A stretch of DNA of 64,000 nt from NCBI GenBank assembly GCA_024280755.1, contig JAJRPN010000030.1, positions 1-64,000 of the forward strand, given 5' to 3'. Below the pieces are notes generated by a model. The model ran no database searches. It saw only the letters and a list, made by a program, of their open reading frames with translations, and was not told where the DNA came from. Positions 1-7,943 of the stretch are shown here, one piece after another (within the stretch, counting starts at the first letter, position 1; each line of letters begins with the position of its first letter). The translations under genes were made by a program, and so were the position numbers. Source of the stretch: Planctomycetota bacterium. Its GTDB lineage: Bacteria > Planctomycetota > Phycisphaerae > Phycisphaerales > UBA1924.

Positions 1-106
1 CGAGCTTGCGTGCAACTTCGGGGACGCTCATCCCTTGCCCGAGGTGGACCTCGGCCTCACGAAGCTTGTTGATGATCTGCTCTGCTGAATGCCGTTTCCT
101 GGCCAT
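1..106 (-). CDS. IS3-family transposase OrfA, N-terminal part
   Basis: ATG at 106 opens a frame of 35 codons that runs off the window start. It begins MARKRHSAEQIINKLREAEV and continues with a GMSVPEVARKL helix. This is the characteristic start of IS3-family OrfA, a small helix-turn-helix protein that binds the element's ends and is usually joined to the DDE catalytic OrfB by a programmed frameshift. Only the first part of the helix-turn-helix is visible. The recognition is strong because the first 20 residues are highly conserved in the family. Confidence 0.85.
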   Translation of the reverse strand, partial: MARKRHSAEQIINKLREAEVHLGQGMSVPEVARKL

Positions 107-184
107 GATTGTCTGCCTTCCAAATACGCCCATTCTACGAGAATACTCGCATAGAGAATGGACTAGTTATTGGGGGGCAGGTCA
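1..184 (-). mobile_element. End of an IS3-family insertion sequence
   Basis: The minus strand carries the start of an IS3-type orfA (1-106). Upstream of it lies a terminal sequence that reads, outward to inward, TGACCTGCCCCCCA at about 184-171, a typical IS3-group terminal repeat beginning with TG. The element boundary is therefore inferred to be near 184. The rest of the element, including orfB and the other end, lies outside the window, so the target duplication cannot be checked. Immediately beyond 184 the reading frame of a NYN-domain protein begins in mid-domain, which supports this boundary. Confidence 0.75.
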
Positions 185-594
185 AATCATTTTTCAATGA
201 GTTGTCAAAGAAAAGAAAAGTCGCTCTGCGTCTTGGGCGTCTTGCGGATCATTCTGCCGGATGGAGAATTCGCCCTGAGCCGACAAAGAAAATACTCAAG
301 AAAACTCTTAAAGTAGATGATTTGGTTGAGAATGATGTGTACTACGAGATTACCCAAAAGGGCGTTGATATGAGGCTTGGTCTCGATATCGCATCATTGG
401 CTTTTAAGGCGCAAGTCGATCAGATCGTGCTTGTAGCCGGAGATGCAGATTTTGTTCCTGCGGCCAAGCTTGCTCGAAGAGAAGGTATTGATGTCGTTCT
501 CGATCCGATGTGGATGTCCGTTGGTGAAGATTTAAATCTTCACATCGATGGCCTATGGAGCACAAGCCCCAATCCGCATTCAAAGCCTGAATGA
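185..594 (+). pseudogene. NYN-domain (LabA/DUF88-type) protein, 5' end lost to IS insertion
   Basis: The frame that enters from the IS end at 185 encodes the C-terminal two thirds of a NYN-domain protein, a PIN-like predicted RNase family. Visible hallmarks are the segment YEITQKGVDMRLGLDIA, the acidic motif VLVAGDADFVPAAKLAR, and a C-terminal DPMW...LHIDGL. The N-terminal strand that carries the first catalytic Asp (usually an IDGxN motif) is missing. An ATG at 109 lies inside the IS and in frame, so a short IS-NYN chimera of 161 residues could be translated, but it would lack the first active-site Asp. A functional product is therefore unlikely. Confidence 0.7.
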
Positions 595-606
595 AAATAT
601 TGATAT

Positions 607-831
607 TTAGCGGCGGTAGGTGATGCGGGCGCGCGTAAGATCGTAGGGTGAGATCTCTACGGTGACAGTGTCGCCAGGGAGGATTCGGATGTAGTGCTTG
701 CGCATCTTGCCCGAGACATATCCGAGGATCTCGGATTGCTGCTCGTTGGGGAGGCGGACCTTGAACATCGCGTTTGGGAGTGCTTCTACCACAATCGCTT
801 CCATCGTAAACTTGTCGTCTTGCTTGGCCAT
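607..831 (-). CDS. infA: Translation initiation factor IF-1
   Basis: This 74-residue protein is the normal length for IF-1, which sits in the ribosomal A site during initiation together with IF-2 and IF-3. The S1/OB fold is complete: [20 protein letters not shown], then the loop [21 protein letters not shown], then [32 protein letters not shown] split over the last strands. The ATG at 831 is chosen because the family starts here; the open frame upstream to 1089 is not conserved. It lies downstream of the glycerate kinase on the same strand with a gap of about 170 bases. Confidence 0.97.
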   Translation of the reverse strand: MAKQDDKFTMEAIVVEALPNAMFKVRLPNEQQSEILGYVSGKMRKHYIRILPGDTVTVEISPYDLTRARITYRR

Positions 832-1003
832 AAACTTGTATCTTCTCCGTGTCTTCGTCTCGCAAACCACCCCTATGCCACTTGGCATCGGTGAGCGATC
901 GCACGCCAAAGAGTAGGTTGCAAGTCTTGATAAACCACTCAATATCTGCTTGTGCGGGGCGAATTGATTGGATTCTGAGCGAGTTTTGTGTGCTTTGCGG
1001 TGG

Positions 1004-2221
1004 TCAGCCTGATGGATAGCGTATCGCGATAGCGATGTCGTTGACATTGGTGCCTGTATGACCAGTGCGGAGCGTGGCTCCAATCGCATCGCAGGCGGGC
1101 AGGGTGCTGTGCTCGGTCAGTGCCCGTTGTGCTTGGGCGATTGATTCGGGGGTGCTGAGCATATTGTTCGTGATGATCGCCCCCGCCGCATTTGTCGGAC
1201 CATCGCGGCCATCGGTTGCGAGTGTAAAGACAATCCAGCTTTTCGATGATCCACTATTGAGTTGAGGAGTTGATGGCTGGGCAAGTTCGAGTGCGCAGGC
1301 GAGTGCGAGTTCGAGCATTGGGCCTCCGATGCCTGTGGTGTTCGATGCATCAACCGTCGGCTCACCGCCAAGGCATACCGCAATGGGTGAAGCCGAGTCT
1401 GTTGGTAGATTCATCAGATGCCGAGCAAGTTGTCGCCCTTCATCGGCTGCCGAGCCCAGGGCAGATCGATTCAAGTGTGCGATGGTGATGTGCTGATGGG
1501 CAGCCCAGGCGCACAGGGCGTTGAGTGCGGTTTGGTTGCTGGCAATGATGGTGTGTGGGGAAGGTATGGCTCGAAAGGTTGGTGCGGAAGCGATGACTGA
1601 CAGGTCGTCGCCGATCACATCGGAGAGTGTATAGGTCTCCATGCGGGCAGCCTGTTCGAGGATTTTGGCAAGCCCGCCAGCCTTGAGCGTGTCGTGCTGG
1701 GCACGCGCTGCATTGATTTTTTGGATCGATGCACCCGATTGCAAAAGAGCATTGGTCGTCTCGACGATGTGTTCGAGGGTGGCGCTTGGTTTGGGCGAGC
1801 AGACCAATGCGGACGCTCCCCCTGAGAGCAGGACCAGTGCTTGTTGATCCGAGGGGATCGATCTTGCGTGTTCGATAATGGTGTTTGCCGCACTGACCGA
1901 GCGATGGGTCGGCAGTGGGTGATCACCAATGCACAACTCAACAAACTTGTTTTTAAACTGTGCCTGCGCAACAAGTTCAGGGGTCGAAACAACAGTGGCG
2001 CGCGCAAACTGATCGCCTAGGCATTCAATCGCTGCATTAGTCATCGCGATAGACGCTTTGCCCATCGCGATAATGTGGGCTTTGGCATTGATGGTGCTTG
2101 GGTCGAAGTGTTTTTTGAACGCGTGCGACGGATCGCTGGCATGAAGGATGGTCTCGATGAGATCGGTCGCCAAAGCCTTGGGAGCATGATCGAGAGCGGG
2201 TTCGAAGGTGATGGTGTGCAT
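1004..2221 (-). CDS. Glycerate 2-kinase (MOFRL/GckA family)
   Basis: The 405-residue product matches the DUF4147 plus MOFRL architecture of glycerate kinases, which phosphorylate D-glycerate in the glyoxylate and serine pathways. Visible marks are [17 protein letters not shown] near residue 50, the ligand-binding segment [14 protein letters not shown], the glycine-rich [15 protein letters not shown] near 130, and the C-terminal [18 protein letters not shown] and [14 protein letters not shown] (written ...[17 protein letters not shown]). It is slightly shorter than typical members (about 420-450). The ATG at 2221 gives the expected N-terminus. The product may be 2-phosphoglycerate or, less likely, 3-phosphoglycerate. 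Confidence 0.9.
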   Translation of the reverse strand: MHTITFEPALDHAPKALATDLIETILHASDPSHAFKKHFDPSTINAKAHIIAMGKASIAMTNAAIECLGDQFARATVVSTPELVAQAQFKNKFVELCIGDHPLPTHRSVSAANTIIEHARSIPSDQQALVLLSGGASALVCSPKPSATLEHIVETTNALLQSGASIQKINAARAQHDTLKAGGLAKILEQAARMETYTLSDVIGDDLSVIASAPTFRAIPSPHTIIASNQTALNALCAWAAHQHITIAHLNRSALGSAADEGRQLARHLMNLPTDSASPIAVCLGGEPTVDASNTTGIGGPMLELALACALELAQPSTPQLNSGSSKSWIVFTLATDGRDGPTNAAGAIITNNMLSTPESIAQAQRALTEHSTLPACDAIGATLRTGHTGTNVNDIAIAIRYPSG

Positions 2222-2548
2222 CTGCTGAGAGGGTAGTGGTATAAGCGTGCGTTGTCGAATGGGTGTGAGATTGTGGGTGAAATGTGAAAAAGGGAGAAGA
2301 ACCTTCTGGAATCATGCTCCCAAATTACCCGGTTTATCGATGAATTTAAAGCTTTTGGCCTACACCAGAGGGGAAAACACACACTTTTCTCTTTCATTTG
2401 CCCGTCAAATGTGCATAATGAATCATGAATCCACCTGATCGGTCAGCGCGACCCATCGTATCTATTCGTTCTCTCGCCACTGTTTCGTTCAACACAGTAT
2501 CACGCATGGTTCACGCGCATGGCCGATCCCTATCGAAAGGAATCGATC
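2222..2548. other. Intergenic region between divergent genes
   Basis: This 327-base region separates the divergently transcribed glycerate kinase and CBS-domain genes and must hold both promoters. It is relatively AT-rich in 2330-2440. I see no convincing pair of -35 and -10 boxes, no RNA gene and no conserved coding frame. The short open frames here have no recognisable content. Confidence 0.5.
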
Positions 2549-3019
2549 ATGCTTACCGTCTCACAACTCCTCACCAATAAACGAACCTGGAACGAAGGCG
2601 ATTTCGGATCAAACCGGATCGAACGCCTCCACACAATCTCCCAAGCATGCACAACACTCGATGCGGCTCGACTCATGAACGAGCATCATGTCGGATCGCT
2701 TATTGTCACCGATGGGTTCGATGACATGTGCGGGATCATCACCGAGCGAGATATTCTCACGCGAGTCATCGCAGAAGAACGCGCTCCGATTGAAACCCAA
2801 GTTTCGCAAGTGATGACCAGAGAAGTGATCAGTTGTACTTCGACGACCAAGCTTGGCGCTGTCCGATCAATGATGAAAGACAAACGCATCCGCCATATCC
2901 CTGTCATTGATGAAGGATCGATCATCGGGATTATCTCCATCGGAGATCTCAATGCAGCCAACAACGCGGATCTGAGCATCGAAGTGAAATCTATGCGTGA
3001 ATACATCAACCAAGGCTGA
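2549..3019 (+). CDS. CBS-domain-pair protein
   Basis: The protein (156 residues from ATG 2549) consists of two CBS domains, which bind adenosine nucleotides and act as energy sensors or regulatory subunits. Domain one includes LDAARLMNEHHVGSLIVTD and GIITERDILTRVI; domain two includes VMTREVISC, MMKDKRIRHIPVID and GIISIGDL. The start at 2549 is chosen because GAAAGG lies eight bases upstream; an ATG at 2519 lacks a good ribosome site. The N-terminal 30 residues are unlike other CBS proteins. No enzymatic partner is fused, so its target is unknown. Confidence 0.85.
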   Translation: MLTVSQLLTNKRTWNEGDFGSNRIERLHTISQACTTLDAARLMNEHHVGSLIVTDGFDDMCGIITERDILTRVIAEERAPIETQVSQVMTREVISCTSTTKLGAVRSMMKDKRIRHIPVIDEGSIIGIISIGDLNAANNADLSIEVKSMREYINQG

Positions 3020-3382
3020 TTTTCATTATCGTCTTGACACTTCCAATGAGTATCTTTTCGCTCGTGGGCTTTTCATCTGTGATGGAACTGCTTATATGAC
3101 CCGTAAATGGGCATAAATGGTCTATCTGCCGCTCTGCACTGGACTTCGGGCATTCTTTGGTCTACCCTTGTCTCCACTCTGTCGGCCTATCGGGATCGAC
3201 GGAGCATATTCACGCCGGTGGCTCGAATGGTTTGCAAAGGATGCAGCCAGCTGACATTCCGGTTTTCGCGGGAACCCGATGCCCGACCATACCGGAACCT
3301 CGACCACCCCAAGCATTGCTCAACCGCGATCCGCTTGCAGAGCGTTCATCACAAACCAGTACTGGTTAAAAAGAGACAACCC
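3020..3382 (+). other. Long leader region upstream of the RNA helicase gene
   Basis: This 363-base stretch has no convincing gene. A TTGACA box stands at 3034-3039 but no good -10 box follows at normal spacing. The helicase frame stays open back to 3107, yet the upstream codons show no conserved sequence and the helicase family starts at 3383. DEAD-box helicase genes often have long 5' leaders that respond to cold or to autoregulation, so this may be one. That role is an inference only. Confidence 0.35.
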
Positions 3383-5203
3383 ATGAAGTTCACAGAACTC
3401 GGGCTCATCGAGCCTATCGTTCGCGCGGTTTCTGCCAAAGGCTACGAAACCCCGTCACCCATCCAAGCGCAAGCTATCCCTGTCGCACTCGAAGGAAAAG
3501 ATATCCTCGGATGTGCACAAACCGGCACCGGCAAAACCTGTGCCTTTGCCCTGCCGATTCTTCAACGACTCGCAGAGACACACACCGGCAAGCAACGCAA
3601 GGGCTCGCCTTACGGGCGATCACCAAGAGCGCTCGTTCTGTGCCCAACGCGTGAACTCGCGATGCAGATCTTCGACTCCTTCGTTTCCTACGGCAAGAAC
3701 CTCAAGCAACTCCGACACACCGTCGTCTTTGGCGGCGTCTCACAGGGCAAACAAGTCCGCACATTGCGGGACGGCGTCGATGTCCTCGTTGCAACACCGG
3801 GTCGTTTGCTTGACCTTGTGAACCAGGGGCACATTGATCTCTCGAACATCGAGGTGCTCGTGCTTGACGAGGCCGACCGGATGCTCGACATGGGATTCAT
3901 TCCTGATATTCGTAGAATTGTCGAGATGACCCGCGAAGATCGCCAGACATTGTTCTTCTCGGCGACCGTTTCACGCGATATTCGTAAGCTTTCCGATTCG
4001 ATCCTGACCAAACCCGTCAGTATCCAGACCGCGGTTGAATCGACGACCGTCGATGCGATCGAGCAATGCATCTACATGATTGACCGGGACAAAAAGCCCG
4101 AGCTACTCGAGCGTGTGCTTCATGATCCAGAACTCAGCCGGGCGTTGGTCTTCTCGAAGACCAAGCACGGGTGCGATAAGCTGGTGAAGATGCTCCGCAG
4201 GTTTAATGTCGATGCAGAAGCCATCCATGGCGACAAATCACAGAACGCCCGCACGCGTGCGATGCGTCGTTTCAAATCTGGATCAACCAAGATCCTCATC
4301 GCGACCGATATCGCTTCGCGTGGGATTGATGTTGATAACATCACCCATGTGATCAACTACGACATGCCTCTGGATCCAGAGACCTATGTTCATCGCATCG
4401 GGCGTACCGCTCGCGCGGGTGCCAAGGGTGTTGCGGTCTCGTTCTGTAGTTTCGATGAAATCGGGCTTTACCGCCAGATCGAGCGTCGTTCACAGATCCA
4501 GATCCCTGTCGGTCAAGATCACGAAGACCTCACCTTCGAAGCACCGCCAGCATCGCGCTCGGTTCGCAAGTCCCGCTCAGGATCACGCAACGGCGACTCC
4601 GGTGGTCGTGGCGGAAGAGGTGGACGCTCCGGTGGTTATGGCGGCAACGGTGGTGGCAACAGTGGCGGATACCAGGGCAATCGCAAGCCTCGCACCAGCG
4701 GCAAGAAAGCCTACGGCGAACGCGACTATGCCAACTCCCAATCAGACAACCGCTCGGACAATCGGTCAGATAATCGTTCGGACAACCGATCATCAGATAG
4801 CCGTTCGGATTCCCGTTCGGACAACCGATTAGAGTTCCGTTCAGAAAGCCGGTCGGAAAATCGTGCGACTCGATCAGATAGTCGTTCGGAAGGCCGTATC
4901 CCGCCACGCACCCCACGCACCCCACGCGCACCAGGCAAGTACAAGAAGTCCAACGACCCACACTTCCGCTCAGCAGACCGTCCAGAGCGAACCGATCGCA
5001 ATGATCCCAATGGGGGCAGCTATGCGGGCGATGGTGAGAAAACCAAGAAGCCCAAGAAGCCAAAGATCAAGGTGAAGGCCAAAGGCCCGAAGGTGAGTTT
5101 CTCTTCGAGAACCCCAAAGCCGAAGAAGGGCAACGGGTATCCAAAGAACAAACCAGGCACTGGTGTCCGGGTTACCAAGAAGGCACCCGCCCAAAGCAGG
5201 TAA
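3383..5203 (+). CDS. rhlE: DEAD-box ATP-dependent RNA helicase (RhlE-like)
   Basis: The helicase core is complete: Q motif YETPSPIQAQAIP, motif I AQTGTGKT (residues 45-52), PTRELA, VLDEADRMLDMGF, the SAT motif FFSATVS, and the C-terminal HRIGRTARAGAKG. It unwinds RNA duplexes in ribosome assembly or mRNA decay. After about residue 390 comes a low-complexity tail: a Gly/Arg-rich segment (nucleotides about 4590-4680), then SDNR/SDSR repeats (about 4741-4890), then a Lys/Pro-rich end. Such tails bind RNA and are variable. The ATG at 3383 is the family start, giving 606 residues. The gene ends at a strong hairpin terminator. Confidence 0.93.
   Translation: MKFTELGLIEPIVRAVSAKGYETPSPIQAQAIPVALEGKDILGCAQTGTGKTCAFALPILQRLAETHTGKQRKGSPYGRSPRALVLCPTRELAMQIFDSFVSYGKNLKQLRHTVVFGGVSQGKQVRTLRDGVDVLVATPGRLLDLVNQGHIDLSNIEVLVLDEADRMLDMGFIPDIRRIVEMTREDRQTLFFSATVSRDIRKLSDSILTKPVSIQTAVESTTVDAIEQCIYMIDRDKKPELLERVLHDPELSRALVFSKTKHGCDKLVKMLRRFNVDAEAIHGDKSQNARTRAMRRFKSGSTKILIATDIASRGIDVDNITHVINYDMPLDPETYVHRIGRTARAGAKGVAVSFCSFDEIGLYRQIERRSQIQIPVGQDHEDLTFEAPPASRSVRKSRSGSRNGDSGGRGGRGGRSGGYGGNGGGNSGGYQGNRKPRTSGKKAYGERDYANSQSDNRSDNRSDNRSDNRSSDSRSDSRSDNRLEFRSESRSENRATRSDSRSEGRIPPRTPRTPRAPGKYKKSNDPHFRSADRPERTDRNDPNGGSYAGDGEKTKKPKKPKIKVKAKGPKVSFSSRTPKPKKGNGYPKNKPGTGVRVTKKAPAQSR
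4741..4893 (+). repeat. Short tandem coding repeat (SDNR/SDSR units)
   Basis: Within the helicase tail a 12-base unit that reads TCGGACAACCGT with silent changes is repeated, giving serial Ser-Asp-Asn-Arg and Ser-Asp-Ser-Arg tetrapeptides, then Ser-Glu-Ser-Arg variants. Synonymous third-position changes between units show that the protein repeat, rather than only the DNA, has been maintained. Confidence 0.8.
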
Positions 5204-5229
5204 AACACTTTGAGCTAACTAGTCCATAG

Positions 5230-5261
5230 AAAAACGCCCAACGGTTTCGTTGGGCGTTTTT
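5230..5261. terminator. Strong bidirectional intrinsic terminator
   Basis: The sequence AAAACGCCCAACG, a GTTT loop and CGTTGGGCGTTTTT form a long GC-rich hairpin with an A tract before and a T tract after it. It lies between the convergent helicase and mscL genes and can serve both. Confidence 0.9.
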
Positions 5262-5292
5262 AATAAGTCAATCAGAGGATCTGTAGTTCTGA

Positions 5293-5754
5293 TCAGTCCT
5301 TCTTGAGCAGGTCACGGATCTCGCCGAGCAGCACAAGATCAGCAGCAGGTGCTGGTGGTGGTGCAGCTTCTTCTTCCTTTTCGAAGTTGGCTTTGGCCTT
5401 GTTCATCATTTTTACCATCATGAAAATCACAAACGCGAGAATCAAGAAGTTGATGAACACAGTGGTAAAGTTGCCCCAAGCGAAGATTGGGCCAAGCGCA
5501 CGAGCTTCATCAAGCGGCATCACTCCGCCGTTGGCATCGGCGTAGGCATCAATACCCGTCCGTGCTTTTTCGGTCAAACCGATGTACATATTTGTAAAAT
5601 CGGCATCGCCAGCGATGCCGATCAGCGGCATAATCAGATCAGCAATCGCCGACTTGATGATCAGGCCGAACGCACCACCGATAATGATGCCGATGGCCAT
5701 GTCCATGACATTGCCTTTGATTGCGAAATCTTTAAATTCTTTAACAAAGCCCAT
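5293..5754 (-). CDS. mscL: Large-conductance mechanosensitive channel MscL
   Basis: The 153-residue protein is an inner-membrane channel that opens under osmotic downshock. It has the canonical N-terminus MGFVKEFKDFAIKGNVMDMA, the first pore helix GIIIGGAFGLIIKSAIADLIMPLIG, a periplasmic loop, the second helix FTTVFINFLILAFVIFMMVKMMN and a charged cytoplasmic C-terminal helix EIRDLLKKD. The periplasmic loop is rather long, as is common in this phylum. Its own promoter should lie in the roughly 140 bases upstream, toward purM. The length fits the family (130-150). Confidence 0.95.
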   Translation of the reverse strand: MGFVKEFKDFAIKGNVMDMAIGIIIGGAFGLIIKSAIADLIMPLIGIAGDADFTNMYIGLTEKARTGIDAYADANGGVMPLDEARALGPIFAWGNFTTVFINFLILAFVIFMMVKMMNKAKANFEKEEEAAPPPAPAADLVLLGEIRDLLKKD

Positions 5755-5895
5755 TGAGTAATCCTCTCGTATTGAGTTCTAATCTCGTTCCAGAAAAAGC
5801 CCCAGCCTGAATCATTCAGGCTCGTGTGTAGAGGGATTGTAGGGTGTATTCCCGATAGTTGCAACCCGTTGGATTATCGAGGTTTGCTAGGTGGA

Positions 5896-7689
5896 TCACT
5901 TCTTGCGGTTCTTGATCTTGACCTTGCCCTTGCCTTTGACAATCTTTCCAATCACATGGGCCTTTTCGCCAGATTTATCAAGCTTGCGCATCACTCCATC
6001 AACAAAGGTAGGGCGAACAATCAGGCAGTATCCGATCCCCATGTTAAACACGACACGCATCTCGGCTTCATCAATGTCGCCTCGATTCTGAAGCAGGTCA
6101 AACACAGGTGGAGGAGTCCAGGCTTTCTCATTGATCACCGCATCGACCTGATCATGGATCGCGCGGTTGATGTTGCCTTCCATCCCGCCGCCGGTGATGT
6201 GGGCCATGCCCGAGATGATCTTCTTGACCTTGTACGCACGGAGGAGTTTGACGATCGAGTCCGCATAGATCCGTGTTGGTTCGAGCAGCACCTCGCCGAG
6301 TGTTCGCTCGGTTTCGAGTTCTGGATACACTTTATCGAGTTTGAGCTTCGCGTGTTTGATGACTTTGCGCACCAGCGAATAGCCATTGGAATGCACGCCG
6401 GAGCTTTCGAGCCCGATGATGATATCGCCCGCTTCAACCCGAAGGGGATTCGTGGCTTTTTTGAGTTCAACCACCCCAACACTAAACCCGGCAAGGTCGT
6501 AGTCATTGGGCTTGTACAGATCATTCATCTCGGCGGTCTCGCCACCGATCAAGGCGCACCCGGCCTGTCTGCACCCTTCGGATATCCCCTTCACGATGTC
6601 ATAGAGCACATCTTGATCAACCTTGTTGACCGCGATGTAGTCGAGGAACAACAAAGGCTCAGCCCCCTGCACGATCAGGTCATTGACATTCATCGCGACG
6701 AGATCGATCCCGACGGTATCGTGCTTGTTCATCTCGATCGCGAGATGGACCTTCGTGCCCACGCCGTCGGCGCATGCGACGAGGACCGGGTCTTTATGAT
6801 TGTGCTTGAACAGTTGTTCGTTGTAATCGAGCCGAAAGAGCCCGGCGAACCCGCCAGGGTTGTCGATGACCCGTTGGCCGTGGGTTCGGCGCAAGAGCGA
6901 CCCGATCGAGCCGACGAATGTATCGCCCGCAGCAATGCTGACACCAGAATCGGCGTAGGTCAGGCCTCGTTTGGATGGACGCTTTGGAGCAGAACTTTTG
7001 GCAGCCATGTCCAGAGGATAGCCCATTGCCGCCTCGAAACCATACCCGTCATGGGGAGGATGGGTCGAGAGATAAAGAATTCTCAGATTTGTTTGAAAAG
7101 TAGTGTTCGATAGTTTGTGCCGCCACATCACGGGTCTGCTCAGGCGCGCTATGGCACCCAGAAGCCATGGGGTCAAACTCGAGCGTATTTCTTCGCCAAA
7201 GGCGAAGGCTGCATTGAAGTCGCCGTGTGAGAGGGCGAGCACCAGTGCGCCATTGGCCAACCATAGATCCTCTGGCTTGTTGTTCATCCTCGCGCGTCGG
7301 CGGATATAGGTGTAGGCATTGGCCGCGTCGAGCCGTGCCCGCAATGAGTCCCCCTCATCGCGTGCGATAGCGGCCATCGCGGGCGTGAGTCCAACAGGAT
7401 CGGGGTTTCGTCGCATCACTTTGATGGATTCGCAAACAAAGTGTCTTTGGGTCTCAGTCATTGGTAACGCAAGAGAGACAATCATCAGCCCGACCCCAAT
7501 TAACAGGGCAAGTTTTCGACTATGCATGGTGTATGTTTTGGTAGGGCCAACAGGAGCCCGGCCGCACTCTAGACAAATGGTTTTATTATCTGTTTCAGGC
7601 ACATCAGAGAGTTCGTAGCCGCATTTGGCACATTGGGCTCGGCTACGCACAATGATCCGTTTTGCAAAAAAAAGAGCAAAAAAGAGCAA
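5896..7689 (-). CDS. purM: Phosphoribosylformylglycinamidine cyclo-ligase in frame behind a zinc-ribbon membrane segment
   Basis: Residues from about 228 (Met codon at 7008) onward are PurM (AIR synthase), which closes the imidazole ring in purine synthesis: YADSGVSIAAGD, then DPVLVACADGVGTKVHLA, GIDLVAMNVNDLIVQGAEPL, ALIGGETAEM and MAHITGGGMEGN. The preceding 227 codons are open and encode a CAKCGYELSD...CLECG zinc ribbon (about residues 20-42), a membrane helix (about 59-78) and an alpha-helical region. There is no stop between the two parts. PurM normally starts near 7008, where no clear ribosome site is visible. The upstream part starts with a TTG at 7689 directly after a TAG and may itself be frameshifted. 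Whether the two parts are one polypeptide is unsure; PurM itself is certain. Confidence 0.85.
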   Translation of the reverse strand: MLFFALFFAKRIIVRSRAQCAKCGYELSDVPETDNKTICLECGRAPVGPTKTYTMHSRKLALLIGVGLMIVSLALPMTETQRHFVCESIKVMRRNPDPVGLTPAMAAIARDEGDSLRARLDAANAYTYIRRRARMNNKPEDLWLANGALVLALSHGDFNAAFAFGEEIRSSLTPWLLGAIARLSRPVMWRHKLSNTTFQTNLRILYLSTHPPHDGYGFEAAMGYPLDMAAKSSAPKRPSKRGLTYADSGVSIAAGDTFVGSIGSLLRRTHGQRVIDNPGGFAGLFRLDYNEQLFKHNHKDPVLVACADGVGTKVHLAIEMNKHDTVGIDLVAMNVNDLIVQGAEPLLFLDYIAVNKVDQDVLYDIVKGISEGCRQAGCALIGGETAEMNDLYKPNDYDLAGFSVGVVELKKATNPLRVEAGDIIIGLESSGVHSNGYSLVRKVIKHAKLKLDKVYPELETERTLGEVLLEPTRIYADSIVKLLRAYKVKKIISGMAHITGGGMEGNINRAIHDQVDAVINEKAWTPPPVFDLLQNRGDIDEAEMRVVFNMGIGYCLIVRPTFVDGVMRKLDKSGEKAHVIGKIVKGKGKVKIKNRKK

Positions 7690-7895
7690 CTAACAGCAAG
7701 CCAACAGCAAGTCCTGCAAGAAACAATCCCGCAACTCCACAAATGAAACACTCGACACATCAATACCTTTCAAGAGCGATACCCATTTTCATATCAACAT
7801 CAATAAACTTGTATGCTCATTGCTAATGATCTACGAACTGCGGTAATGCAGCCATGGCTCAAGCGATTAAAAATGATGCCGCTCTGCTTGTAGGC

Positions 7896-7901
7896 TATAA
7901 T
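7896..7901 (+). promoter_or_regulatory. Putative -10 box for metK
   Basis: A consensus TATAAT stands 42 bases upstream of the preferred metK start. No good -35 box is seen at 16-18 bases before it. If it is used, the transcript would begin near 7908, which excludes the in-frame ATG at 7854 as a start. Confidence 0.4.
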
Positions 7902-7943
7902 CCATATATCCGAAACAATGGCGATTTCAAAGGACTCAACGAT

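Noticed and set aside
3107-3382. 92-codon in-frame extension of the RNA helicase
   Set aside because: The residues have no similarity to helicases and the Q-motif region begins right after Met 3383.
4741-4893. Short repeats that might look like a CRISPR
   Set aside because: The units are 12 bases, tandem without spacers, and they encode a repetitive protein tail.
5824-7113. Long plus-strand open frame of 429 codons opposite purM
   Set aside because: It lies antisense to PurM, whose protein sequence is well conserved. The antisense frame has no domain and arises from codon bias of the true gene.
7690-7943. SAM riboswitch ahead of metK
   Set aside because: I looked for the conserved core of SAM-I or SAM-II elements and saw none. 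A consensus -10 box at 7896 leaves only a short leader.
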